This document shows positions 34,791 to 47,036 of a stretch of 64,000 nt of DNA, piece after piece (the first letter of the stretch is position 1; each line of letters opens with the position of its first letter). Made by a program: the position numbers and the translations under genes. This stretch comes from Craterostigma plantagineum. Its lineage: Eukaryota; Streptophyta; Magnoliopsida; Lamiales; Linderniaceae. The stretch covers positions 60,447 through 124,446 of the forward strand of contig JAPQWV010001106.1 of the NCBI GenBank assembly GCA_027422505.1, written 5' to 3'. The notes below the pieces were generated by a model that did no database searches, was not told where the DNA came from, and saw only the letters and a program-made list of their open reading frames with translations.

Positions 34791-35150
34791 CGCCACGAGG
34801 GCATTCGCCCTAATATATTTCATTATTTCTACAATAATAGTAGTATGTGTATACGGCCCTTTTGCCAACGGGTCTCCGCCCTATTATATTTCATTACATG
34901 TACAATAATAGTAATATATGTATACCGCCCTTTCGCCAATGGGCATCGCCCTAATATATTTCATTACGTACATAATAATAATATATATATATATCCGCGG
35001 CCACTTCGCCCACGGGCATTGCTCTAATAAATTTCATTAGGTACATAATAGTATTATATATATATATACATATGCGATCTCTTCGCCAACGGGCATTGCC
35101 CTAATATATTTCATTAGATACATAATAGTAATATATGTATACAATACTGT
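34781..35150. repeat. Tandem repeat, about 72-80 bp units, in the solo LTR
   Basis: Five degenerate units with CGCCAACGGGCATTGCCCT, TAATATATTTCATTA and a TACATAATAATA tail. GGGCATTGCCC can fold on itself. Confidence 0.75.
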
Positions 35151-35779
35151 ATCACACGTCTTGTCTTGCACGTGTGTTGGTTAATAAATATATTTTAGTT
35201 AGTTACTATTCGTCGCGCCCCGGCGATCATGCATATCTCAGGTCATGTCATGTCATGTCATGTCGTAAAACCCTCGTGAGACTCGTGGATGCTCGTGAAA
35301 TGCATGTATGAAATACCAAATGCCTTGTCGTGCCATGTCATATAAGGTATCATTCATGCCATGTCATGTAATGGGTAATTCATGTCATGAAATAATTCAC
35401 ATAGTCACATAGAAGCACGTAAACACATAAATAATACGCACATAATTTTTTATGTGTTGTAGGGGAAGAGTCCCACTTACCTGTCGTCCGTGCTACACTA
35501 ATTCGCTGCTCCGGGAATTGCCTACCTTTCGACCCTTAAATCAAAATATCATAGTATCAGCGTCGTAGTCTACCTTGAGTGACTAGATTGAATCTTAATT
35601 TAATTGTACTAAATTATTTTAGTACTCGATCTTACTACCTGAACTCGAGTCTCGTCTTATAGCCTAAGTCAAATCAGCATCAGACTAAACTAAATCACTG
35701 AGTTTCTAATTCACTTAGTTTCCAATCTATGTCATGTTAGCATTAAATTAAAACCCACAAGACTTGGCGAAAGTAAATC

Positions 35780-37430
35780 ATTTCTACGGTTATATTCGCG
35801 TGATTCATGAGAATGCATGGCAATTAATTTCGCTCGATTGTGGTGCTTAGAATCGCTCGATTTAGGAAACTGCATAGTATGAAATCCTTCAAATCGCCGT
35901 GTTCTTACGTCATCATGGCCCGATTCGTTTGAGTCATCAAATCGCCCGACCTCTTAGGAACCTAAGTCACCGATTTGCTCAAATTTGGATCCGTCCGATT
36001 TAGGAATCGCCGAAATCATTAAATCACCCGATTTGCATGTGTGAGGATGGTTACGCCGCGTGCTTTCATCACCATGACGTCAGCCCGATTCCATGCATAG
36101 AAAAATCACTTCTGATCGATCAAGGGTTTCGCCCGATTTAGCATGCACTATTCTCACATTTCGCCGCCCATATAATCATTCGAATTATGGTTTTAAATTC
36201 TATTTAAATCGATTGAACTCCCCTAACACAATCGCCGAGTGCCATATGGGTCCCAAATCGCCCGATTTGGCATGCAATTGCATCCACATTTTCGCCGAGA
36301 CCTCTAATACTCGCATAATCGCCCGAAATCATATTCATAATCTAATCTACCCGGAATTAAGTTCTTAGTTCCTTTTGACCCTAAGTTCTTAAATGCTAAG
36401 GATTTCTTCTACCCAAAGCATCCACTGCCATCTCAAAATCGTTAAGTACTAACCAAAGCTTGGGGCTGCGAATTCTAGACATGTTATACTACTTAAGAAA
36501 TTCTTTGTTACCCAAAATCCTAACTTAACGTCCTCTAATTCCAATGGATATGATTTTACACCATACTCTAGGGTTTTCTACCCTCTTTTTTACGCCTAAA
36601 TTCTTTGATCTCCACTAATTACATAAAGCTATAACACTTAGATATCCTTAGTTACGAAATTATAGAGGTTAAAGGTAATATTTCACTTACAAATTTCAAG
36701 GCTTAGACTCGTTGGAAATTTCTTCAATTGAAGCTTCACTCGTCCTCTTGCTTCATTCTTATTTAAATTAGAGTTTTTTTTTTTTGTTCTCCTTTTGTGA
36801 GCCTTTCGATATTTGATTTTATGAAAGTATTATGTATAGGCTTAGGGACATGGGTGTGAGGATGACAACTAGGCAACTAGGCTAATGACTTTCCCCTTAA
36901 ATTAAGAATTCCTCACGGGCCCTTTGACTATTCAACCTTAAACAAATTATGATTGGTCGAATTTTGAAGTTGTGCATGTCTCAATCGGGTCCTTGTATTA
37001 CTTAAGTCGATCGGCCGATTTTAATTCTCATTTGCTTGGAATCGACCGATTCTAATCAAATGGGTTAATTGACATCACACGCCCACTAAGGAATACAATC
37101 GCCCGATTCTCTTTACACCTTCGAATCGTACGATTAAATTAAGTTAATTTAATAATAGCTTTCGATCGAAGAGTTCTCAAAGCTCATCTGATTGGTCCGC
37201 TTAAGTAATTTGTTGACTGAATTTTACCTACTATACTCATCAATCGTCCGATTCTACTCGTGGCACATATCATCAGTCGATTTCTGTTCCTATCGATTAA
37301 TTGTAAGGTCCACAGAAATCGCCCGATTTCATAACACTCCAAATCGTCCGACTATTTTAAATTAATTTACTAATTGTATGGCGAAAGTCTCCTTCTCAAC
37401 GCTCATTCGCCCGATTGATTACGTGGGTTG
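35780..37430. repeat. Dispersed AATCGCCCGATT motif cluster in the solo LTR
   Basis: More than a dozen copies of CGCCCGATT or close variants are scattered over about 1.6 kb at irregular spacing. No frame is present. AATCG-CCGATT copies are partly self-complementary. Confidence 0.6.
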
Positions 37431-38189
37431 CTGACCTTCCTAAAAATCATTACGGCTCTTGTATCTTGGATGAATAACTATATATGAATTATAAGCATAT
37501 AACGTAATCCAAGAGTTTTGGGTTTCTTAAGCATAAGAATGTTTACAATTCCCTCACACACGTTACTAACTACGAACCCACTATTTAATTATCAAGAGTA
37601 TTCGAGAGATATACCTCACTAAGTCTTCGAGTTATCGAGCTATGGAGTTGAGCTTCTTCCTCCTTTCTTCTTTCCTTGTTTCACGTTTATTTATTTGACT
37701 TGTAATAATTGCTTTCAAGCTAAAAGCCAAGGGGGGCATGGTACTCACGTTTCCCAAGTGGTCAAAAGTTGTCCTTATCTTTTAATTCTTATTGGGTCAA
37801 GCCATAATTTATTTGGGCCTTATTATTTTAATATTAATTATTGAATCCTCATATATTTGGACCACTCTATTTAAGAATGCATTATTTTGGACCACACTTA
37901 TAAATTGACTTGGGCTTGAATTTGGGTTTATATCTAGCCAAATACTAAAATTATATTTCGGGTATATTAATTTCTCAATTACCGAGATCCTAATCCTTGC
38001 ACAAAATTATTTTTAATCCCTAATAACATCTCTTAAGTCACACATCACGTAAGCACATAATTGCATGTAAAATTCATGACATCGTGCAGACATGCAATTA
38101 ATCCATGAAATGCATATAGCACGTAAAACACATAATATGCGCCCAATTTATTGGCATACTAGTTTTCAGGGACCCGGTATTACAAATCG

Positions 38190-40962
38190 GCTTTATAAAA
38201 TTTTTTCTCTTACTCATTGGCCCTTAGTCATCCAATTTGAGCCTTCTCCGACGTCCTTTTTCTTCCTTTGAATCCCATTCCCAGCCTTCAAACGTATTCT
38301 ATACTCTTCGGATGGTTATTCAAACTAAAAAAGGAGGGGGAGAAAATAAGGAGGATGATAACAAAAGAAGGCATTGCTCAACGCGCAAAAATCAGACCAA
38401 AGGAACCTGCCTTCCGACTATCTCTTAGAAGGTGGCATGGATCCTGCTGTGAACTTCTCCAGCGACAATCTCGTACGCTCGTCAGAACGACTGGAAAGAG
38501 GAGCACCACGAAGTGAACTTCTCCAACGATAATCCGGTCTTATATCGGGAAATGAGAAGAGGAGCGCAGCCTTGGGTACGAATTCCATAACCGTGAACTT
38601 TTCCAAATAGATAATCTCTGAAACCTCTCTAGGGATTAAGAGAAGAGGAGCACGGTATCGGCCCGAGAACCAACAAGAAGAACTTCGCCTACGATAATCT
38701 TCTATAGCCTCGTGGAGAAGCGGAGCTTCAGCTTGAGCATAGCATAAAAAGGGATAATTCTTAAAAGAAAAGAGGGAGAAAAGATCGGAAAAAAAAAAGA
38801 AGACGCCGAAAAACAAAAGGAGACGGACGTAGAAATGGAAGATGACGAAGAGATAAGCTCACTTTCCTCTAAATTCCTTCCCTTCTAAGTCTAGCCAAAC
38901 TAAAATCCTTACAACCCTTTGATTCCAATCGACGGTCTCTCGCTTAGGTGAAATGATTAAAAATGCCTCGATCATAGGTAAATTGACCTAAAATGGCTTG
39001 TGTTGACTTGAGTGATATAAATATAAAAATCCCAAGTTAAAAATAATTGAGTGCTAGAGCAAACCTAGTAAGAGTTGTCGAAATGGACCAGTCTATGAAC
39101 TTAGAACTTTAGTTTGACGACATGACTTGACGGCGTTTTTCTTCTTTCAATGTCTCGTGAAATTTTAGGTGTGACGATTGATCAAAGCAAAATAATCTGA
39201 CCCCATATGAAAATAAAAAAAATTTTGAAAGAAAAATTTCGCACATTTTGACATGAAATATTATATTTCATATGCGTTGAATTGACTAAATGCGAATTTT
39301 TTTTATTCGCGCACATTCTAAATGTAATTTTCAATTGCATTGGTACTGAATTGTTTAAATGCGATAAATTTTTTTCATTGCTCTTACCCTCACACAATAC
39401 CTCTACTACATGTTTTCGGGGACCATGTATATGTGCTTACTAGCAAAATTGTGTGTTCTATGCTCGTGAATTGAAGAGATTTCATATGCTTGCATATTTA
39501 GTCAATTTTTGCATTATTTGAGGGGGAGCAAATATAAAATTCGTGCATTAGCTCCAAATATTCTTGACGTTTTTCTCTAAGCGTTTCAGATTCCTACAAA
39601 CAAAATTACGGAGCAAAACGTCGACATTACAAGGAAAGGGGCTAGTCACAAGACCAAATATTTCATGCCTAAAATAATTGTTGATTAACTCCATTATTTC
39701 TAACGTCCTCTTTCTAAGTGGTACAGATTTTTTAATTTCTGCCAAGGGAGCTAGACGTTACTACACGGAAAATACAGGAGTTGATTGCATTTATTTTAAA
39801 TTCTTAGGGGGAGCTTTACAATGTGATTTTATTTGAAATAGGGATCAATCTGAAAATTTTTAGAAGCATTTACAATCGAGAAATTGGATATAAGAATTAA
39901 TTCGTAAGACAGTGTTGGGAACAATTGTTGACTAACCGCGATAATTTGCGATCGAAAATTTTGAATTGAGAAGCAATTTTCGAATCAGAAATTTCTCGAG
40001 CGCAAATAGTAATGGGCCTGATCCATTCAATCTCAAAACGTCAAATCGCAAATACCCAACATTGATCTGCAGCAAATTAATAAAAGTTCACTTTCTTGTC
40101 AGTCGAAAAACTTTTTCTCACACAACCCTAATCGAAAAAAAATCTCTCTCGCGAAAAACTTTCACAGACAGCTTATTTTCTCAAATTCTTTCGATTTTCA
40201 ACACCAAACTGTCTGTTTAAGGTAGAAATGAGATTCTTTTAACATTTGCGTGTGATTTACCTTCATTAGCATCTGTATTTTGAAGTTTTTCGCATGTTTA
40301 GACATAGATTTTCGACTGTTTTTCAAACTGAGAAAAACCGTAACTTTTTTATAGTGTTTGAGGCGTGATTTTGAGCTTTATCTGAGTTAAATGCCTGCAC
40401 TGAAGATAGTTTCGATATTCTCTATGAATCTGGTAGTATAAATCTTCGGAAAATCTGCATCTTCGACTAAGATTTCAGTTTCAATAAAACTGGGTTTTTG
40501 AATGTTTAAAGCTATCGAAGAACTTTGGCGATCGCAAACAGTCTTAATTGAATTCCGATTTAATTGAGATACTGTTTGTATCGAATTAGTTTTTCGATCG
40601 ATAAAATTCTGATTTAGTCGCTGAGATAAGAAGATTTTGACCGAAAAATTATTTACCATCGAGAAATCTAATTAGGATTTTTTCGTAAGCGAAAAACTTA
40701 AGCACTGAATAGACAATTTGGATGCAAATTTTATCGAGCGTACAACTTACTATCGCAAAACAGAATTTTCGATTTAATTTCAATTTGGTCGCAAAAATTT
40801 AGCAGCGAAAAATTAATTTCTCAACGCTTAATTTTTCGATCGTAAAATTCGCCGCTTCGGACTTAGTTGATTGAAAATTTCTCGACGGTTGACTTAGTCT
40901 CTCGTTGACTAATTTCTCGATAGAATTATATCGCAGCGAAAAATTTTTCTTACAATCGAAAA
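38190..40962 (+). other. P4 spacer, middle part
   Basis: About 2.8 kb without a supported gene. It has purine tracts at 38326-38354 (AAAAAAGGAGGGGGAGAAAA), 39520-39530 (GAGGGGGAGCA) and 39805-39814 (TAGGGGGAGC), and a degenerate tandem repeat at 38448-38740. From about 39900 it becomes the TCGAAAAA/TTTCTCG-rich sequence found also at 1-740. N2 is inserted at 40963. Confidence 0.65.
38448..38740. repeat. Degenerate tandem repeat in P4 spacer
   Basis: Four units of about 65-90 bp beginning GTGAACTTCTCCAACGATAA and ending GAGAAGAGGAGC. Confidence 0.6.
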
Positions 40963-41258
40963 TGTTGGTCCCGATTGCACCAAACAAGGAATCAAAGAGG
41001 CTTAGATGGGATGAAAAGGGAGAGGTTCTCACCTTCAAATGTGTGTATTGTGTGAAAAGTAGGGATAGCCTTTTGATCTTTGATTACTTTGAAAATAGTG
41101 TTGGTAAAACCTTATATACCACATTAACCCTAGGTATATTAAGGCCCAATCACTAAAGTTTAACTAATTACATTCTAGTCCAAAGCCTAAGTTTAAAGGA
41201 TAATTACAATATATGACCCAAGACTTAAACTATGACACAATCTATAAATATCCTAACA
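40963..41258 (-). repeat. N2 3' LTR (reverse)
   Basis: 296 bp. On the minus strand it starts TGTTAGGATATTTATAG and ends GGGACCAACA. TATA box TATATAAGG on the minus strand at 41118-41110. Confidence 0.95.
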
Positions 41259-41270
41259 ATCTCCCCCTTT
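41259..41270 (-). other. N2 polypurine tract
   Basis: On the minus strand AAAGGGGGAGAT directly precedes the 3' LTR. Confidence 0.9.
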
Positions 41271-41316
41271 GTGTCAATTGTTGGGAGTCTTGGATCTTGG
41301 GTGTTGTGATGGAGGA

Positions 41317-44300
41317 TTAGCGAGTGTGTGTTTCGCGGAGATGCCTTCGAAGCACGATTCGATCAGCTATAGCGTCAATGAACTTCGCGAACTTGGATCG
41401 GCAGTGTGGGTCTTCTTTCGAAAGGATGCGGCAAATTCTCATGAGCTTGTCTTGGATGATGGTGAGTGTTCCATCCGAGAACTTTGCCACTTCGGAGCAG
41501 CGCAGTAGCCTCATCTTTCCCTTGTAGTTCGAGTAGGCGACCGCCGGATCATCTCCGTCGATCACATCGCCCTCTCGATAGTCGTCCGCGTTCTTGAAAG
41601 ATGGGCGAGTCAGGTTCACTTTGTTCAGGTTGTGCTCCACGCCATCTGCAGATCGTGGAGGCGAAGTATCTCACTTGTCGGAGCATGTGTCGCTTGAGAG
41701 CCACGTAGCCCATAGTGACCGGTTTAGCCCGTACGAGATGTCCAGAACTTCTGAGGACGAGTCTGAACTGCTTCATGGATTCCAGCATGCTGTACAGATC
41801 ACCCAGGCGCAGAAATTTGAAGTCCGCCTCGCTTACTTCACAGTAGCTCTCATCCTGCCTCATCACCGTGAACACTGGATAGTGGACACGTCCTTTCGAC
41901 TCCTGGCGAATGTTAGTGACTTTGCAGATGGGAGCCCAACTCATCTCAAGAGCGAAGTTTTCCTCATCGGTCAGCGTCCGCTTTGTGCATTTGTGGCAAA
42001 GAAGGCTCCATCGGTAGAGCTTCTTTTTTTCCTCGCTCCAGTTTTGGACATTAATCAGCTCGTATTCATCGAAGACGGTGATGAGCTGCTCCTTGCGCCG
42101 CCAGATCCTCTTCCTGATCTCTTCTTGGAATGGTGCGGTGATCTTCTTGTTTTCCCTCGGTGCTTCTGGTATATCCGCCGTGGGCACATCCGGTTGAGCA
42201 GCAGGAGCCTCAGCTTGCTGCGCTTGAAATTGTAAAATGTCCTCGAGCTCGGCGGGTTCGGCGTCGTACTCCTCTCCGTTCTCGTTGTCTGCAGTGTTGA
42301 TCAGCGTAAGCGAAGCTTCTTTTAACAGACGTCGAACATTTTCCACCAACTTCCTGGCTGCTACTGCATCGGTGGGTGTGTACAGCCATTCATCGTTAAA
42401 GATGTAGGCCTCGATCTCGTTCTGCGCGCAGTAGAAGTCCTCGGAAGCCACGTCGGAGTCAGTATTGAGAGGGGTATGGCTGTGTGATGGCGAGGGTATT
42501 GCATCGGAGGAGTTTGTGGATTGTGGGATGGTTGTGGTGTAGATTCTGGTGGTTCGGTTGAGGTGATGGTTTTGGCTAGGATGATTTGGGTGTCAGGTGG
42601 TGTAGATGTGGTGGTGGCCTCTAACGTCGATGTGACAACTAGAGGTTCTGAGATGGTGGGTGAGAAGGTGTGGTTGTGGTTTCTAATGTCGATGTGACGA
42701 TTAGAGTTTCGGAGACGGTAGTAGGTGGTGGTGAGGGTGATTTAGCTAGTGACTCGGGTTAATAGGATGGGATTTTTGACTGGTGGGGTGTGAGGTTTCT
42801 GTTGCGGGCATCGTTTCAGGTGCAGAGGAGGAAGGCGGCGTCGATTGCACGAGTCCTTGAAATTGTGAGCCTTGCTGCCTATTCTCCCCCTCGCGGCGAT
42901 CTTGATCATCGTCTTGATCGTCGCGCCTGATCCCGCTAGACTCGCCTTGAGCACGACAAGCCATTGGTTGAGTCATTATTGCCTTCATCTGCTGTTCCTC
43001 CTCGTCGAGTTCCGTCATTGACTCGAATCGGGCTCTGAGGATGTAGAAGAGCTCCTTTGCGGAAATGGAGGAGAGAAGAGCTTCTGCATCCACATGTTGC
43101 GGTGGTGGTGGCGTCTCCAGGGCCACACCTTTGCCTTTGTCGATGGTGGATGCATTGAGACGCGTGTAGACTTTATCGAGGATAGACGCCTCAAGAGTCT
43201 TTGCAAACTCTTCAAGACGAGCCTCTAGCGCGGCCTCGGAGACAAAATGGGGTAATTTTAACAAGTTGGAATCACGAAGAAATCCAACTGACACCAAATC
43301 GGAGAAGATAGCCGATCGGCCGCCCGTTTGCACAGGACGGGAAAAGACGGGGTCACTAAGACTTCCCGTTGTCATCATCGATGAGACAGACTCAAACGAA
43401 TGATGGCATAGGCTCACGGTTGTTGTGATGTTGGTCGTGCTAGGTCTTCCGCTCTCAGTCACAGAATCACGAAGACTCTGTAGTGCAGTAAAAGGTGTAT
43501 GTGTCCTAGAAACGTATGAAATTATGGGGAGTGAGGGCACTAGACTCGATGTGATTGAAGCGGATGCAGTATGAGGCGAAGGACTGCTTGTTTCAACATC
43601 GACTATCTCCAAGTGGGATGTCGATGGCATACGTAGCTCCTCGTGGAATGAAATATCTTCCTGTAGAGAGGAAGATAAGTGGATTGGTGGGGTTGTTTGC
43701 GTGGTTGAGCCATGTGCCACGTCTTCTACTCGGGAGGTGAACACATCACCCCCTGCACCTATGGTTTGGGCTCGGCTTGTTTGTGGCTGAGGAGGTCGTT
43801 CGTTTTTCCGTTTTGATCGATGCTCCGTGGTGTGGCTTACGTCATCCTCGCGCGACAGTTTTTTCGGTACGCGGGTGGAAGAGGATGCGGCGCGATTCGA
43901 TGACTTTTTAGAAGTGGTGGTGGGATTTTGGCTAGTCCCGGGGTTAGGAGCAGCGGGGTTGGTCTGCTCCGTAGGGACAATGGATAGTGGACGGGGACTT
44001 TCGCGGAATGAAGCGGTGGAGGCGCGGTATTCTCGGACGTGCGGGTTTGTCTGGTCGGCATAGGCGAGTACTTCGTCCGGGATAATCATGGCGTGCCGAT
44101 CTTTTGCCGTGGTGTTTTTCTTGGCGAACTTCTCGACGACTGGAATTATGAAGTGCTCACTCGCCGGGCGGATGCGGATGTTGGTGGAGAACAGGCGGAA
44201 GTGTTTGATGATCACTGGGAGCCACCGCATGTAAGGAACGAAGCGGTTTTTGACTCCCTTGGCGACTTCCCGATCGCGGCGTTGGACCATGGAGACGAGA

Positions 44301-45006
44301 TCCATCCAGATGATCTTGGTGTAGTTGTACTTGTGGTTGTGTGTGATGCCGGTTAGGATGGTAAGGATTTGGTGGTTCCCGCGGTCCTGACCAACATGCT
44401 TCCCTGACATGCATTTGTTCAGCAGTATGTATAGTGTTCGCCAGGGTTGAGGTAGATTATGTGTGGTGACTTCACTGAGGACAAGTGGGCCCTTCTTCTT
44501 CTTGTTTTCTGGTTGAAACCCAATCTGTCGATGTCTTCAATAAGTTGTTCGTGCGTCGGTAGTGGATCGTAGGATGAGTAGACAGGAAGTTGAAGTACTT
44601 CTTGGACAATCTTGCGGGTGAGGACTACTGTTTCTTGATCGATCTCGGCGGACATTGCTGAAACGAGGTAGTGTGGTCCAGCAATCTACAATGTGTGCCA
44701 GAACTGCTGAAGGTAGACTTGCGCTTCTGGCTCGCCATGAGTGAGGGCGTGTCGGAGGGGATGCCCTTTGAGGATCTCTATGATGATGGGAGCATCGCAC
44801 TGGAAGTTGTCCAAGTCCACCATGTGGTTGTTTGGTATCAAGGCAGCCCATCGACTTGTTGGGAAGACCTGCTCGATTGGTGGAACAAACGTCAGTGTAT
44901 TTAGCTCGATGCGAGCGACGTCCCTTTGAATTGCTGCGGCCTCAAGTGCTTCAAGTGCTTTTCGGTTTGTGTTAGTCATATCTGTGTTTGACAGAGATTG
45001 TAGCAT
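41317..45006 (-). pseudogene. N2 ORF3, about 1200 codons, frameshifted
   Basis: It begins MLQSLSNTDMTNTNRK at 45006. The N-terminal domain has IIEILKGHPLRHAL and VYLQQFW (44790-44690), then LQLPVYSSYDPLP and KYNYTKIIWMDL, FVPYMRWLPVIIKHF (44340-44210). A 554-codon open stretch (44410-42746) then has a Ser/Thr/Pro-rich linker and helices (EARLEEFAKTLEASILDKVY, SAKELFYILRARF). The region 42451-41549 carries YIFNDEWLY, VENVRRLLKEASLTLI and EEIRKRIWRRKEQL. The end (41640-41317) has NLNKVNLTRP and VAKFSDGTLTIIQDKL. Each block has a counterpart in the same order in P4 ORF3, but the sequences are far apart. The stop lies before the polypurine tract. Breaks are near 44680, 44415, 42740-42450 and 41600. 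No membrane span. Confidence 0.75.
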
Positions 45007-45018
45007 GATTAGTACGGA

Positions 45019-45040
45019 CTAAATTGCGAGAAGATGGATT
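45019..45040 (-). promoter_or_regulatory. Possible splice acceptor before N2 ORF3
   Basis: On the minus strand TTCTCGCAATTTAG, then 12 bases to the ATG. Weaker than in P1 and P4. Confidence 0.25.
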
Positions 45041-45191
45041 ATAAGTAAGACATGGGTAAAACAATAAGATGAAGCATAGAAGTGCCCAAAATCGTAAGGA
45101 TAGAAGTAAATTTAAAATTAAAGCTAACTAAGAGTCCTTTTGAAATAAAGTTGTTAAGATTGAATGATGGTCAGTGGAAAATTTTCCATGT

Positions 45192-45592
45192 GGTGTTAAA
45201 TTTTTGCAAGTAGTGGAAATTTTCGCAGATTATGGAATTTCACAAGTTATCAAAAAATTTTCGCATGTAATGGAAATTTCGCTAATTATCACAGATAGAC
45301 AAGTCGAGAGACATTTCCGCAGATAGAGGATGGAAATTTTCGCACATTAAGGAAATTTCGCATTCAGAGTAAATTTTCGCATGTAGTGTTAAATTTTTGC
45401 AAGTAGTGGAAAATTTTCGCAGATTATGGAATTTCACAAGTTATCAAAAAAAATTTCGCATGTGATGGAAATTTCGCTAATTATGACACATAGACAAGTC
45501 GAGAGAAATTTTCGCAGATAGAGTACAATTTCGCATGTGGAAATTTTCGCACGTTAAGGAAATTTCGCATTCAGAGTAAATTTTCGCACGTA
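45192..45592. repeat. 194 bp direct tandem duplication in N2 spacer
   Basis: Copy one starts GTGTTAAATTTTTGCAAG at 45192 and copy two at 45387. Both run through ATTATGGAATTTCACAAG to CATTCAGAGTAAATTTTCGC. Confidence 0.85.
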
Positions 45593-45864
45593 GTGGGAAA
45601 TTTCGCAAGTTATCCAAAATTTTTGCGGTTAACATATTTTCTCAAAAGGTATTAAATTTCCGCAAGTAGAGAAATTTTTCAAGCTATCCAAAATTTTTCG
45701 TAAGTTTTGAATTTTTCTCAAGTGATATGAAAGTTTCGCGGAGTGATAAAGCTTTGAAGAAAATCTGCTCAAGTGATAAAATTTCTCGGGTTGAAATTTT
45801 TGGGTCCTGTTGTTGCGAAATAGTGAAGATGCGAAAAGATGTAATATGAAGTGAGGTGTATGAA

Positions 45865-46140
45865 AATTTCGCGGGACCTTAGTCACTGTAGCAGCAAGAA
45901 ATTTCTCGGATAAAAGTTTTTGCGGGACCTTTGTCACTGTAGCAGCGAGAATTTTTAACGCAAGAAATTTCTCGTATAAAATTTTCGCGGGATCTCAGTC
46001 ACTGTAGCAGCAAGAAATTTCTCGGATAAAAGTTTTCGCAGGACCTTAGTCACTGTAGCAGCGAGAATTTTTTAACGCAAGAAATTTCTCGGATAAAAAT
46101 TTTCGCGGGACCTCACTCACTGTAGCAGCGAAAATCTAAC
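45865..46140. repeat. Five tandem units of 51-66 bp in N2 spacer
   Basis: Each unit carries GCGGGACCTTAGTCACTGT, AGCAGC and AGAAATTTCTCGGATAAAA. Short and long units alternate, the long ones having an extra TTTTTAACGCA. Confidence 0.85.
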
Positions 46141-47036
46141 GTTTAAAGCATTTTTTTTAAAATTTTCTCGGTGAAGAACACTGTGTGAAAACGTACAAAA
46201 CTACGCTATGATTTTTGCTTTAGACCCAGTCAAATCTTAACCAAAATGCAATAAACTGGACTCAATCGACTCGAAATTGGACGGGCAATACACATTTGGG
46301 GGTTTTAAACACCAAAATCCTAACATGCGTCCGTATTAAAGCCGAGAAAATTAATTTTAAACCTAAAAAATTAAAAAAACGGGGCAATCACATAGTGAAA
46401 CGAACGATAATTGGTTTATTTGTGATGTATTCATACCGAAAAGCTGATTTTGACGACGGAGTATGCAGAAAAACGGATTTTGAGGACTTATTTGAAGAAG
46501 ACGCGATTGCGAGAGGTTGAGAAATTTTTGAAGAGGAGGGTGCGGAATTTTTGAATTTTTCTCGGGAATTTGGAAGATTGTGAAAAAGTTGAGTGTTTTG
46601 GGGTTTTGTGACTGTTCATGCGAGGTTTTGAGTTAATGGGCCGAAATTCGTGGGCTTGGTCAAAATTGGGTCCTATTGGTCCATTTTACCCCGTTTGACC
46701 AAAATTCCAAAAATTAAACTTTCAACCCAAAAATTAATTGGTCCAATTTTGACTCCGTTTGACCAAAATTTAGAACCAAAATTTAGAATTTCAACCCAAT
46801 TCTCTTTTTTTTAAAAAAAAAAAAGGCAAAATCAGAAACTCCCCCTTAATCTATAACTCCCTTTTTAGATAAAGAGAAAAACAGAAACTCCCCCCTTAAT
46901 CGAAAACGCCCCCTTAAGAGACATAATTCAGAAGACACATAGAAAATGGAGTAAAGTGAAAAGACATATGTACACTTTATCAAAGTTCATGTAGGGTCGA
47001 TAGATCACAACTGAAGATTCAACATGGCCAGCATAG

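Larger units (their letters stand above)
34197..38184 (-). mobile_element. Solo LTR of a Tekay-like Ty3/gypsy element, about 4 kb
   Basis: On the minus strand it starts TGTAATACCGGGTCCC at 38184 and ends GGGTCGCTACA at 34197. It is flanked on both sides by AATCG (34192-34196 and 38185-38189). It has no primer site, polypurine tract or coding region. Start and end resemble the G2 LTR (TGTAATACCCG, GTCGCCACA), and the TGAGC/GCTCA motif is shared. A single 3988 bp LTR left by LTR-LTR recombination explains all of this. Confidence 0.85.
45021..47036 (-). other. N2 pol-ORF3 spacer with purine tracts and tandem repeats
   Basis: About 2 kb of non-coding AT-rich sequence. Near pol, three purine tracts on the minus strand (46917-46907, 46900-46888, 46849-46838) read TTAAGGGGGCG, TTAAGGGGGGAGT and TTAAGGGGGAGT. 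Further on it is dominated by GCGAAAATTT and CGAGAAATTTC words. Confidence 0.7.

Noticed and set aside
34580..34908. Cys/Ser/Leu-rich frames in the solo LTR
   Set aside because: They are translations of the TCATG/TTGTC microsatellite.
34781..35150. Possible CRISPR-like array
   Set aside because: Units are contiguous degenerate tandem repeats with no unique spacers, in a plant LTR.
38237..38816. Possible host gene in the P4 spacer
   Set aside because: Short overlapping frames on both strands over a degenerate tandem repeat, no start context or homology; the sequence lies between P4 pol and ORF3.
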